Of a stretch of 9,082 nt of DNA, positions 1 through 6,008 are shown piece by piece. The translations under genes were made by a program, and so were the position numbers. Where the stretch lies: NCBI GenBank assembly GCA_946478715.1, contig CAMLDA010000013.1, forward strand, positions 1 to 9,082, read 5' to 3'. Source of the stretch: an uncultured Candidatus Saccharibacteria bacterium. GTDB taxonomy: Bacteria; Patescibacteria; Saccharimonadia; Saccharimonadales; UBA10212. How positions within the stretch are numbered: the first letter of the stretch is position 1; every line of letters starts with the position of its first letter. The notes below the pieces were generated by a model, which worked only from the letters and a program-made list of their open reading frames with translations, did not search any database and was not told the DNA's origin.

Positions 1-199
1 CGTCGCTTGTACCCGTGGCTACATAATCAGCGGCGTCCTTTTCAGCCTGGGTGGAATTGCTGGCGGCCACTATCTTGGTAGCTGTAGAGCGGTCACTAAC
101 CCACTTGGTGCCGTTGTATTGGATGAGCTGGTTGGTGGTGGTGTCGTAGTACAGGGTGCCGGCGGTTGGGCTGGCAGGACGAGTGCCGGTGGCGCCGCC
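1..199 (-). repeat. Second copy of the GTRP...DRSTATKIVAAS module
   Basis: This stretch matches 1852-2050 at a constant offset of 1851 bases (617 codons), with scattered substitutions. Both copies encode GGATGTRPAxPTAGTLYxDTTT, then QLIQYNGxKWVSDRSTATKI, then VAASNSxQAxKDAADYVATG. The window ends inside the copy, at the point where the first copy leads into the beta-helix. Confidence 0.9.
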
Positions 200-3100
200 T
201 ATTATGGTCAGAGTCTTCCCGGCAGCCACTACCGTATTTTGGTTCAAGTCGATTTCGGTAGCATTGGCCCCGCCAACGCTCAAAGCTATGGCAGAGCCCG
301 TGTCTATAGAAGGGGTCAACACCGAGGTGTCCGCATACAAAGTTCGCCAGCTGTTGGCGGCGGTGCCTAAATCTAATCCGTTATCAGAATTGGGGGTTAG
401 GCTGGCATTGATGGCTACGCCAGACAAATTATCTAAAGCCGTGGTAGCGTAGTTTCCAGCCGCCTGGTAGCCGGTACAGACGGAGCCGGTAGTACAGATA
501 GTGCCGTTCTCTGCCGGCAGATTTATGGTGTAGGTACCGGCCGCCGGATCAAGCGGGACTATGGATATGGAGCCGGTCGAGCCGGTGTAGTTGAACTGCA
601 GATTGCCGGTTAATCCACTGGCGCCGCTCTTGCCCAGCACTACCTTGCCGCTTGAGGTGTCTGCCGTAAGGACACTGGCGCCGGAGGCGTTCTGGATCTG
701 GAAGGCGGTAGCGGAATTAGTGGCGTTGCGGAAGCTGGCATCGCCGTTTTCGGTCAGCGGCTGATTACTATAGATATTCCCGCTGACAGTAACATCATGA
801 ATAGAGGCAGCATGCGTGCCATCACCCAGGAAGTGGTTGCCGGCCAGATAGTTGCCAGTTGCACCGGAGTTATTAATATCAATGGCGTAACAGCTGCCAG
901 TACAGCTGCTTCCAGCGGTAGCGTTATCAGTTATATCGTTACCGGTTATAGAGTTATTGGTAGAAGTAGATAGAAGTACCACGCCTTCATTATTTCCCGA
1001 CCCACCATTGTCATGTATTTTGTTGCTTGATACAGCATTGTCATTACTCGCGTTAAGATTGATACCCCCGGAAGCGTTCCCTTGAGCGACATTCCCTGTG
1101 ACCGAGTTGTTATTTGAAGTATAAATTCTTACGCCATAATTACCATTCCCCTGGACAGTATTACCTATAATTGTGTTTTGATTAGACGACGTTTCCAGAT
1201 TTATGCCGTAGTTTGTATTACCCTGGCTTGTGTTACCCGATATCGTATTGTTTGTCGCGTTTAGGCCGTAAATACCGGAAGTACTGCTGCCGGTAATAGT
1301 GTTCCCAGCAATGGTGTTATTACTGGAAGTGTTAATGAGTATTCCATTCACATCACCTTGAGAAGTATTGCCCGTGACAGATATCCCACTGGAGCTCCCT
1401 AGGTTGATACTATTGCCATCATTACCGATAAATTTATTACTCGTAATCGTTGTGGCATGCGACCCTTCTACTTGGATGCCGGATGTCCAGTTCCAAGTAC
1501 CATATAGGTTCTGAACTGTAACACCTGCTACTTTTCCTCCTACTCTGATAGCCCCGCTTCCAAGGCCACCTAGGTAAATACCGACCATGTGCCCTGAGCT
1601 CTGGTTCGTCTTATTCCCATCAATCATCAAGTCCCTAATGGTGACGTTCGTGCCAGTCGCCGTATCCGTGTTGGTAATCATGTTGTAGCTGCCATTCTGA
1701 GCATTCGGAATAGTTATGACTGTTCCTGCTCCGGCGCCGGCTAGCGTGGTGTTGTTGGGCACGGAGATGGCGGCACTGATGGAGTAAGTGCCTTCCATCA
1801 GATAGACAGTGCCACCGGCGGCAGCCGTAAGAGCTGAGTTAATCGTAGCCTGGTCGCCGGTGCCGGTAGCTACATAGTCGGCGGCATCTTTGGCGGCTTG
1901 GCTGCTGTTGCTGGCGGCCACTATCTTGGTAGCTGTACTGCGGTCGCTCACCCACTTGCTGCCGTTATATTGGATGAGCTGCTTGGTGGTGGTGTCAAAG
2001 TAGAGCGTACCGGCGGTTGGGCCGGCCGGACGGGTGCCGGTGGCGCCGCCGGTCAGGACTATGCTTTGGCCGGTACCAACATTTACGCCGCCGTTTGCCG
2101 CAATCGAATTATCAAACGTGTTATTGCCGCTAAAGTCGTTGTTAGCGGCCACATAAGCTATGCTGCTGGCCAAACCGACCGACAAATCTCCGGAGGTTAT
2201 TGTGCCGTCGGCTATCTGAAGCGACGTCACCTTGCCGGTGCCAATGGAAGCGACGCCGGAATTGTTCACCGTAATATCGCCGGATATGGAATGATTTTCC
2301 CAGTTACCGGTAGAAGAGTTGTAAACCAGGAAGTTGGTGTCGGCCAAAGTATTGATGGACAGAGCCGTGCCCTTAAGCTTGTCGACGGAAAGCGAATTGT
2401 AACTACCCGAAACATCGCCGCTGAAGGAGGTGGTCTGAAGCAGCACATTCGTACCGCCCTGCTGAAGAGTGGTGGCGTTCAATGTACCGGCTACTGAAAC
2501 CGTGGTCCCGTTATCGCTTAAGATAGAATCACCGATAGTGAAACCGCTGCCGGTAAACTTAGCCAGCTTACCGGCTGTGCCGCTGCCGCCGATGCTGCCG
2601 CCCGACACGCCGGTACAGTTCCCGGCGGTGGTACAGATGGTGTAGGTACCGGCCGTCTCTGCGGCATCAAAGTCGTACACCACGTTACCCACCGGCACGC
2701 CCGCAAAGCCTATGGTTGTTGAATTGGTGCCGTTAGTAGCAACGAGCGTGGAAGAATAGGTCCCGTTCAGGTTCAAAGTGTCGCCGCTTGCGCCAATGCC
2801 CAGAGCCGCTCCGCCAGCCGTAATGCCGGGCGCGGTGATTGAATTAGAGAACGTATTGCTGCCGCTAAAGGTTTGGTTGCCATCCAGATAGCCGACATTG
2901 GTCAAGGTACCGGCCACGTTTATGGACGTATTGTTTATCTGGTAATCATTACCGCTGGTGACGTTGATACTGCCGGCCGCCGTCACCACTCCCGCCGCCT
3001 GGCTTAGCAGCGAATCGCCAATCGTGAAGCCGCTGCCGGTAAAGATGGCGACCTTGCCGGCTGTGCCGCTGCCGCCGATGCTGCCGCCCGAAACCCCTGT

Positions 3101-4942
3101 ACAGTTGCCGGCGGTGGTACAGATATCATTACCATTTACTTTTGCGCCGGCGGCGCTGACGCTGAAGTACTTGGTCGCACCGGTGTTATCGGTGACAGTG
3201 AACAAATCCACGCCCAGCGGGGTAGCAGCATCCTGGACGCTAAGTGCCTTGGTCTTCAGGTGGAAGGAATTATCGCCCAAGAAGATATTATCGGCGCTCA
3301 AAAGAGCAACATTTGTGCTCAATCGGCTGTCGTTAAGCGTGCCCGAACTGATGCTGCCGGCGTTCAGGCTGGTAAGGTTGGAGCCGTTCAGCACCGGCAG
3401 GATACCGCCGGCAGTCAGCTGCACCAGCTGACTGGCGCCGTTAAAGGTGTTGCCCGCTTTTGTTACGTTGGCGCTAAGACGGCTATCGTTAAGCGTGCCG
3501 GTGCTGATGTTGGCGGCATTGGTGTAATAACTGCCGGCTTGTCCGCCTAACTGCGCGGCGTTCACGTTGGTAAGCCCGGAGCCACTACCGCTGAAATTAG
3601 TGGCGGTTGCCGTGCCGGTGATACTGATGCCTGAACTGCTGACGGCAAAGTATTTGGTTGCGCCGCCATTATTGGTCACTTCAAACAGATTCGTGCCCAG
3701 GGGCGTGGCGGCATCCTGGACCTGCACCAGCCCGCTGGCAGCGCTCAGCACAATATGCGCCGGAGCCGATGAATCATAAACCTCTTGCAGTGTAGGTGTG
3801 GAAGCTCCGGCACCAGCCACGCAGCTGCCGCTGGTGATAATACCGCCAACAACGGTGGCGTTCTGAATCAGATCCCCGGAACTACAGCTGATAGCCGCAC
3901 CGGCCGTGCCGCCAACGCTGTAAGCCGACGCGTCAATACCCCCGCTGGCCTGTATTTGTGAGCTAAAGGTGTTAGCGCCGGTAAAATTATTGTTCGCCGG
4001 CGTCAGCGCCACGTTGCCGCTTAGCCGGTTATCGTTCAGGGTGCCCGTAATGATATTACCGGCGTCCAGCGCCGTCAGCCCGGAGCCGTCGCCGGTGAAC
4101 ACGTTCCCGGCGGCCGTAAAGCTGTTAACGCCAGTGAACACATTGTTGCCATTCAGCTTGGCGTAGCCGTTAAGCTGCTGGCTGGTGTTAGATATACATC
4201 CGGCCGTCGTACATACCAGAACACCGTTCAGCGTCAGCCCCTGGCCGCTAAGTGAAAATCCGCCGTTTGGCGACAAGATATTCCCGTTAATCGATACATC
4301 GCCGTTCACTTGCAGCCTGGCGCTGCCGGTAGGAGCCTGCCCGATGCCTACCCGGCCGGTGGCTGTGTCGGCCACTATCAGGTTGCTCCCGGAAGCGTTC
4401 TGAACGCTGAAGCCGTTGGCCAAATCATTCTGGACTACCACTGACCCGTTAACGCTCAGAGTGCGTCCCTGGGTAATCTGAGTATCATAGTTGATTTGCA
4501 GCTTAGCTTGCTTATCGTTCGCTACTACCGAGCCGCTTCCCAGGTTGGCAAAGTTAGAACCGGTCTGATTATTATTCTTGCCGCCGCCGTTTCCAAACCC
4601 GAAACTGCTGATGGCAAAGCTGCCGCTGGCTATCAGCACCACCGAAAGCACCGCCAGTACCAGCCGGTTGCGGCTCTGCAGGTTGCGCCAGATTCCCGGA
4701 CGGTAAGCCTGGGCGTCGTCTTCGGCCACGATTTTGCGCTGGTTAATCAGTTCCAGCGGGCTTTCCAGGGTATCTTCGCTTTCAAGGCTGGCAACCGGAT
4801 TTTTCAGCTGGGCCGGAGCGATGTCAGCGGATGTGGGCAGTATATCCGCCCCGGCAATCCGGACAGGTACCTGCTCGGCTTGGGGAGCCTGCGGCGCCGG
4901 AGTATTCTGCGGCAAGGGTTCCTGAGGACTCGCCGGATTCAT
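1..4942 (-). CDS. Giant membrane-anchored surface protein with tail-fibre-like repeats and a beta-helix (C-terminus beyond the window)
   Basis: The minus-strand frame is open from ATG 4942 to base 1 with no stop, giving 1647 visible codons; the C-terminus lies beyond the left edge. Residues 1-92 are hydrophilic, proline-rich near the start and Arg-rich just before the membrane. Residues about 94-113 form one hydrophobic helix followed by a Gly/Asn-rich linker, which suggests a type II orientation with the rest outside the cell. Residues about 178-920 are a mosaic of repeats (NxFxGxNxF, GSGLTxLxAG, GTLNDxRLSxNV, CTTAGNCTG). Residues about 965-1031 carry a GTRPxxPTAGTLYxDTT...QLIQYNGxKWVSDRS module. 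A pectate-lyase-like start follows (DQATINSAL, GGTVYLxEGTY) and then about eight beta-helix rungs (about 1161-1342). Near the left edge comes a NGLDLGTAANSWRTLY segment like those in tail fibres and long Patescibacteria surface proteins. The start is supported by AAGGA at 4950-4954, seven bases upstream, and by an ATGA overlap with the preceding gene. The adhesin role is inferred; a polysaccharide lyase activity is possible but no catalytic residues were identified. Confidence 0.9.
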   Translation of the reverse strand, partial: MNPASPQEPLPQNTPAPQAPQAEQVPVRIAGADILPTSADIAPAQLKNPVASLESEDTLESPLELINQRKIVAEDDAQAYRPGIWRNLQSRNRLVLAVLSVVLIASGSFAISSFGFGNGGGKNNNQTGSNFANLGSGSVVANDKQAKLQINYDTQITQGRTLSVNGSVVVQNDLANGFSVQNASGSNLIVADTATGRVGIGQAPTGSARLQVNGDVSINGNILSPNGGFSLSGQGLTLNGVLVCTTAGCISNTSQQLNGYAKLNGNNVFTGVNSFTAAGNVFTGDGSGLTALDAGNIITGTLNDNRLSGNVALTPANNNFTGANTFSSQIQASGGIDASAYSVGGTAGAAISCSSGDLIQNATVVGGIITSGSCVAGAGASTPTLQEVYDSSAPAHIVLSAASGLVQVQDAATPLGTNLFEVTNNGGATKYFAVSSSGISITGTATATNFSGSGSGLTNVNAAQLGGQAGSYYTNAANISTGTLNDSRLSANVTKAGNTFNGASQLVQLTAGGILPVLNGSNLTSLNAGSISSGTLNDSRLSTNVALLSADNIFLGDNSFHLKTKALSVQDAATPLGVDLFTVTDNTGATKYFSVSAAGAKVNGNDICTTAGNCTGVSGGSIGGSGTAGKVAIFTGSGFTIGDSLLSQAAGVVTAAGSINVTSGNDYQINNTSINVAGTLTNVGYLDGNQTFSGSNTFSNSITAPGITAGGAALGIGASGDTLNLNGTYSSTLVATNGTNSTTIGFAGVPVGNVVYDFDAAETAGTYTICTTAGNCTGVSGGSIGGSGTAGKLAKFTGSGFTIGDSILSDNGTTVSVAGTLNATTLQQGGTNVLLQTTSFSGDVSGSYNSLSVDKLKGTALSINTLADTNFLVYNSSTGNWENHSISGDITVNNSGVASIGTGKVTSLQIADGTITSGDLSVGLASSIAYVAANNDFSGNNTFDNSIAANGGVNVGTGQSIVLTGGATGTRPAGPTAGTLYFDTTTKQLIQYNGSKWVSDRSTATKIVAASNSSQAAKDAADYVATGTGDQATINSALTAAAGGTVYLMEGTYSISAAISVPNNTTLAGAGAGTVITIPNAQNGSYNMITNTDTATGTNVTIRDLMIDGNKTNQSSGHMVGIYLGGLGSGAIRVGGKVAGVTVQNLYGTWNWTSGIQVEGSHATTITSNKFIGNDGNSINLGSSSGISVTGNTSQGDVNGILINTSSNNTIAGNTITGSSTSGIYGLNATNNTISGNTSQGNTNYGINLETSSNQNTIIGNTVQGNGNYGVRIYTSNNNSVTGNVAQGNASGGINLNASNDNAVSSNKIHDNGGSGNNEGVVLLSTSTNNSITGNDITDNATAGSSCTGSCYAIDINNSGATGNYLAGNHFLGDGTHAASIHDVTVSGNIYSNQPLTENGDASFRNATNSATAFQIQNASGASVLTADTSSGKVVLGKSGASGLTGNLQFNYTGSTGSISIVPLDPAAGTYTINLPAENGTICTTGSVCTGYQAAGNYATTALDNLSGVAINASLTPNSDNGLDLGTAANSWRTLYADTSVLTPSIDTGSAIALSVGGANATEIDLNQNTVVAAGKTLTIIGGATGTRPASPTAGTLYYDTTTNQLIQYNGTKWVSDRSTATKIVAASNSTQAEKDAADYVATGTSD
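632..703 (-). repeat. FxxQNASGxxxxxADTxxGxVxxG module, distal copy
   Basis: Encodes FQIQNASGASVL, then TADTSSGKVVLG, 24 codons. It matches the copy at 4340-4411 near the membrane anchor, so the same unit brackets the repeat/beta-helix region. Confidence 0.82.
919..1460 (-). repeat. Right-handed parallel beta-helix repeats (PbH1/NosD-like), about eight rungs
   Basis: Protein residues about 1161-1342 repeat every 22-26 residues with the core pattern NNxIxGNxxxGNxxxGIxLxxSS. Clear rungs include SSNNTIAGNTITG, TNNTISGNTSQGN, QNTIIGNTVQGN, NNSVTGNVAQGN and NNSITGNDITDN. Asn ladders of this kind mark right-handed beta-helices of the pectate lyase, NosD and tailspike type, which commonly bind or cut polysaccharides. 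Confidence 0.88.
1735..1888 (-). other. Pectate-lyase-superfamily N-terminal cap of the beta-helix
   Basis: Residues about 1019-1070 read DYVATGTGDQATINSAL, then GGTVYLMEGTYSI, then AISVPNNTTLAGAG. A D/Q-A-I/N-A-hxxA helix followed by GGTVYLxxGTYxI and a VPxNTTLxGxG turn is the usual entry to single-strand right-handed beta-helix domains. This supports the fold only; no catalytic site was identified. Confidence 0.75.
1852..2050 (-). repeat. First copy of the GTRP...DRSTATKIVAAS module, leading into the beta-helix
   Basis: This is the partner of 1-199. Here the module is complete and runs into DQATINSALTAAAGGTVYL, the typical first turn of pectate-lyase-like beta-helices. The GTRPxxPTxGTLYxDTT...YNGxKW pattern is widespread in phage tail proteins and long surface proteins. 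Confidence 0.9.
2516..2638 (-). repeat. CTTAGNCTGVSGGSIGGSG module, copy 2
   Basis: Near-identical at DNA level to 3002-3124 at a constant 486-base (162-codon) offset. It encodes CTTAGNCTGVSGGSIGGSG, then TAGKLAKFTGSGFTIGDSIL. It contains one CX5C pair. Confidence 0.88.
3002..3124 (-). repeat. CTTAGNCTGVSGGSIGGSG module, copy 1
   Basis: This is the partner of 2516-2638. It encodes CTTAGNCTGVSGGSIGGSG, then TAGKVAIFTGSGFTIGDSLL. The Gly/Ser-rich joint followed by a short strand-forming segment suggests a repeated structural unit of the fibre. Confidence 0.88.
3146..3237 (-). repeat. VQDAATPLGxxLFxVTxNxGATKYF module, copy 2
   Basis: Matches 3629-3720 at a 483-base (161-codon) offset. It encodes VQDAATPLGVDLFTVTDN, then TGATKYFSVSAAG. 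In frame with the flanking repeats. Confidence 0.85.
3629..3720 (-). repeat. VQDAATPLGxxLFxVTxNxGATKYF module, copy 1
   Basis: This is the partner of 3146-3237. It encodes VQDAATPLGTNLFEVTNN, then GGATKYFAVSSSG. The offset of 483, against 486 for the neighbouring CTTAGN module, points to an ancestral unit of about 161 residues that later diverged. Confidence 0.85.
4340..4411 (-). repeat. FxxQNASGxxxxxADTxxGxVxxG module, membrane-proximal copy
   Basis: Encodes FSVQNASGSNLI, then VADTATGRVGIG, at residues about 178-201. It is followed by a predicted strand (RLQVNGDVSINGNI), as in tail-fibre-like repeat proteins. Partner of 632-703. Confidence 0.82.
4607..4666 (-). other. Transmembrane segment of the giant surface protein
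   Basis: About 20 codons encode an uninterrupted run of Leu, Val, Ala, Ile, Ser and Gly, preceded by several Arg residues (WRNLQSRNR) and followed by a flexible GNGGGKNNN linker. The positive-inside rule places the 92-residue N-terminus in the cytoplasm. There is no obvious signal peptidase site, and the segment lies too far from the start for an ordinary Sec signal peptide, so a retained anchor is more likely. Confidence 0.75.
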
Positions 4943-5166
4943 ACCTGCGTCCTTTCCAGCGAGCCTACCGGCGAGGCTATCTCGTTCTTAGGTATCTGCA
5001 GGCCCATGGACTGCCCATGGTTCATGCGCATTTCCAAATCGTGCTCGAGTAATAATCTTGCTCGCTGAAGGCGCTTTCGGCAGCGCGCCGAACAGGTCTT
5101 AGCATCACGCCTCCCGCTTAGGGGTGCGTAGCAATACACACAGGTTTTTTTCTTTTGGCGCGCCAT
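4939..5166 (-). CDS. Small basic zinc-finger-like protein, 75 aa
   Basis: The protein has four cysteines spaced C9-x2-C12-x12-C25-x3-C29, in the context CVYCYAPL...RRDAKTCSARCRKRLQRAR. Short bacterial zinc fingers with a C-x2-C knuckle and a RxDAxxCSxxCRxRxxR second half are known, often in nucleic-acid-binding proteins, and the Arg/Lys richness fits that. The C-terminal half (about residues 38-75) shows no recognisable domain. The stop TGA overlaps the ATG of the giant surface gene (ATGA, 4942-4939), implying translational coupling. No Shine-Dalgarno precedes the ATG; the leader is AT-rich and follows a consensus promoter. A regulatory or structural role beside the surface protein is inferred only; it could also be a chaperone-like partner. 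Confidence 0.82.
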   Translation of the reverse strand: MARQKKKTCVYCYAPLSGRRDAKTCSARCRKRLQRARLLLEHDLEMRMNHGQSMGLQIPKNEIASPVGSLERTQV

Positions 5167-5185
5167 TTTGATTTGGAATTTGTTT

Positions 5186-5211
5186 TAAGTTTTAGATTTT
5201 AGTAAAACTTA
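5186..5211 (-). other. AU-rich hairpin at the 5' end of the operon leader
   Basis: Perfect 9-base arms (TAAGTTTTA and its complement TAAAACTTA) flank an 8-base loop. The hairpin begins almost exactly at the predicted transcription start. It may stabilise the 5' end of the mRNA. The stem is nearly all A-U, so it is weak. Confidence 0.45.
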
Positions 5212-5217
5212 CGTTTA

Positions 5218-5246
5218 ATTATCGGGGTTAAGCGTGACACTGTCAA
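5218..5246 (-). promoter_or_regulatory. Consensus sigma70-type promoter for the zinc-finger/giant-protein operon
   Basis: On the minus strand TTGACA (5246-5241) is followed by a 17-base spacer and GATAAT (5223-5218). Transcription should begin near 5211, about 45 bases before the ATG at 5166. The -35 box is a perfect consensus and the spacer is optimal. Confidence 0.75.
5235..5245. promoter_or_regulatory. TGACA-N-TGTCA palindrome overlapping the -35 box (possible operator)
   Basis: An 11-base perfect palindrome around one central base covers most of the -35 hexamer. The half-site GTGACA recurs 24 bases further upstream (5258-5263). A repressor bound here would block polymerase, but the binder is unknown and a chance palindrome of this size is possible. 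Confidence 0.4.
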
Positions 5247-5488
5247 GGTGTTAATGTGTGACATTTTCAATGCAGTAGGTAATCATTAATTACAACGATT
5301 TTGATTTAATTTTCGTTGTATATATGCCTACGTATTCAATTTAACTGGGTAATACCTCGTTTATTGGTTCTATGTTGTAGTGGATATCCGTAAACTGATT
5401 GATGTAAAAATTAATAAGAGATGTTTTTATCCACAGGTATCAACTATAAAGATATGCCAGAACCGGGCTTTTTTTCTTAATAATCTCC
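5247..5488. other. AT-rich intergenic region without a supported gene
   Basis: About 240 bases lie between the operon promoter and the GC-rich island; the line at 5281-5340 is about 23% GC. I see no credible gene. It holds the inverted repeat at 5291-5320 and one exact DnaA-box-like nonamer, TTATCCACA, at 5427-5435. A T-run at 5469-5475 has no convincing stem in front of it. The single DnaA box is not enough to call an origin; the same nonamer also occurs inside a gene at 6462-6470. Confidence 0.6.
5291..5320. repeat. Inverted repeat TACAACGA-N14-TCGTTGTA
   Basis: Perfect 8-base arms separated by 14 bases in a very AT-rich stretch, upstream of the operon promoter. The spacing resembles a binding site for a dimeric protein more than a terminator, since no U-tract follows. 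Function unknown. Confidence 0.5.
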
Positions 5489-5519
5489 GGGGAGTGGGCG
5501 CTCGCGGCGCCCACTCCCC
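5489..5519. terminator. 13-bp GC-rich hairpin after the high-GC gene fragment
   Basis: Arms GGGGAGTGGGCGC and GCGCCCACTCCCC are perfectly complementary around a 5-base loop. It sits 10 bases after the TAG of the fragment at 5530-5712, the normal place for a terminator of that gene. No U-tract follows on the minus strand (the next bases are A-rich), a form seen in some high-GC organisms. Whether it works in the present host is unclear. Confidence 0.6.
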
Positions 5520-5529
5520 TTCCGTCCAC

Positions 5530-5712
5530 CTACGCTGCGGCCAGTGCCGCTTCGTCGAACTCGAGCTCCAGCTCGGTCTCGTCGAAGTCGCGCCAGACGG
5601 CCCCGGGCCGGACAGCCCGCGCAAGCACGCCGCGCAGCCAGGAGCGCTCCTTGGCCTCCAGGCGGTCGGCCGTCGCCTTCAGGACGAAGATCACGTCGTC
5701 CTTGGTAGACGG
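5530..5712 (-). pseudogene. 3' fragment of a high-GC gene of unknown function
   Basis: The minus frame ending at TAG 5532-5530 reads PSTKDDVIFVLKATADRLEA, then KERSWLRGVLARAVRPGAVW, then RDFDETELELDEAALAAA. Of the 55 codons from Lys to the stop, 50 end in G or C, and the segment 5521-5700 is about 71% GC. Neighbouring genes use third positions far more evenly. Upstream of about 5713 the composition changes at once to AT-rich sequence, and no plausible start codon with a ribosome site exists in this frame, so the 5' part is missing. I do not recognise the protein. It may be a transferred fragment or an assembly or amplification chimera; the plus-strand frames here are shadows. Confidence 0.6.
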
Positions 5713-5733
5713 TGTAGCTAAATTAAACCATGT

Positions 5734-5754
5734 CTGCCCGCTTATTGCGAACAG
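5734..5754 (-). terminator. Weak hairpin downstream of the 80-aa gene
   Basis: On the minus strand CTGTTCGC-AATAA-GCGGGCAG can pair over 8 bases with two U-G pairs. It lies 11 bases after the stop at 5766. The following bases (ACATGGTTTAATTT) contain only short U-runs, so this is at best an imperfect intrinsic terminator. Confidence 0.3.
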
Positions 5755-5765
5755 TCTTTTCTGAA

Positions 5766-6008
5766 CTATAAAGGATGCTCTATAGGAGTATAAGCGGGCT
5801 GAGGCCTTACCTTTTCGCCGCCTTGGGCGCCGGCTGCATAGCCGCGGCTCTTTAAAACGCTGTCGCTGGCCAGGCCCGACGGCGCGACGTCGCCCAAAAT
5901 TGTCCTGTTATATCCAAGGTCGCGTTCGGCCTGGCGCATCAGCGCGTCTAGCGCCTTCTTTGATAAGCTGCCGCGGCCGTTGTGCCGAATTTGCGGGTCT
6001 TTATTCAT
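5766..6008 (-). CDS. Hypothetical protein, 80 aa
   Basis: I do not recognise this protein. It is hydrophilic and slightly basic, with a helical-looking stretch at about residues 15-32 (LSKKALDALMRQAERDLGY) and a Gly/Pro-rich, probably disordered C-terminal half. It has no cysteine, membrane segment or signal peptide. The ATG overlaps the stop of the 260-aa gene upstream (ATGA, 6008-6005), and AGGAG (6018-6014) sits five bases before it, so it is co-transcribed and probably translationally coupled. It may be a small partner of the upstream protein. Confidence 0.75.
   Translation of the reverse strand: MNKDPQIRHNGRGSLSKKALDALMRQAERDLGYNRTILGDVAPSGLASDSVLKSRGYAAGAQGGEKVRPQPAYTPIEHPL

Larger units (their letters stand above)
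2103..4147 (-). repeat. Dispersed NxFxGxNxF and GTLNDxRLSxNV short repeats
   Basis: Six NxFxGxNxF-like units occur, near 4118-4147, 3960-3993, 3430-3455, 3256-3292, 2836-2880 and 2103-2144; examples are NNVFTGVNSF, NQTFSGSNTF and NNDFSGNNTF. Three GTLNDxRLSxNV units lie near 4005-4050, 3461-3500 and 3310-3350, each associated with a GSGLT/GSNLT...NAG segment. Such units are common in phage tail fibres and in long bacterial surface proteins that end in an intramolecular chaperone (peptidase S74) domain. Whether this protein ends that way cannot be seen here. Confidence 0.8.

Noticed and set aside
1000..1460. Regularly spaced short repeats suggesting a CRISPR array
   Set aside because: The units are degenerate at DNA level, in frame, and encode beta-helix rungs with an Asn ladder; there are no identical repeats with unique spacers.
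1898..2497. A 199-codon plus-strand open frame, and other plus-strand frames between 119 and 5068
   Set aside because: They run antisense to the giant gene, have repetitive composition created by its repeats, and lack ribosome sites. The minus frame is open for 1647 codons with clear protein motifs.
2266..2706. Minus-strand frames of 60 and 62 codons inside the giant gene
   Set aside because: They are out-of-frame shadows of the giant reading frame, rich in Pro and Arg, and show no domain.
1..4942. Prophage tail-fibre gene
   Set aside because: The repeats are tail-fibre-like, but the protein has an N-terminal membrane anchor and no capsid, portal, tail or lysis gene is nearby. A cell-surface protein fits better.
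5427..5435. Replication origin from a DnaA box
   Set aside because: Only one exact nonamer lies in the intergenic region, a second lies inside a gene, and no dnaA or dnaN is present.
5463..5477. Intrinsic terminator at the CCGGGC-T7 run
   Set aside because: Only a 3-base stem can form before the T-run.
5380..5721. A 113-codon plus-strand frame across the GC-rich island, and a 65-codon minus frame in the same place
   Set aside because: Both span an abrupt composition change. The minus frame ending at 5530 has the typical third-position GC bias of a real high-GC gene, which these do not.
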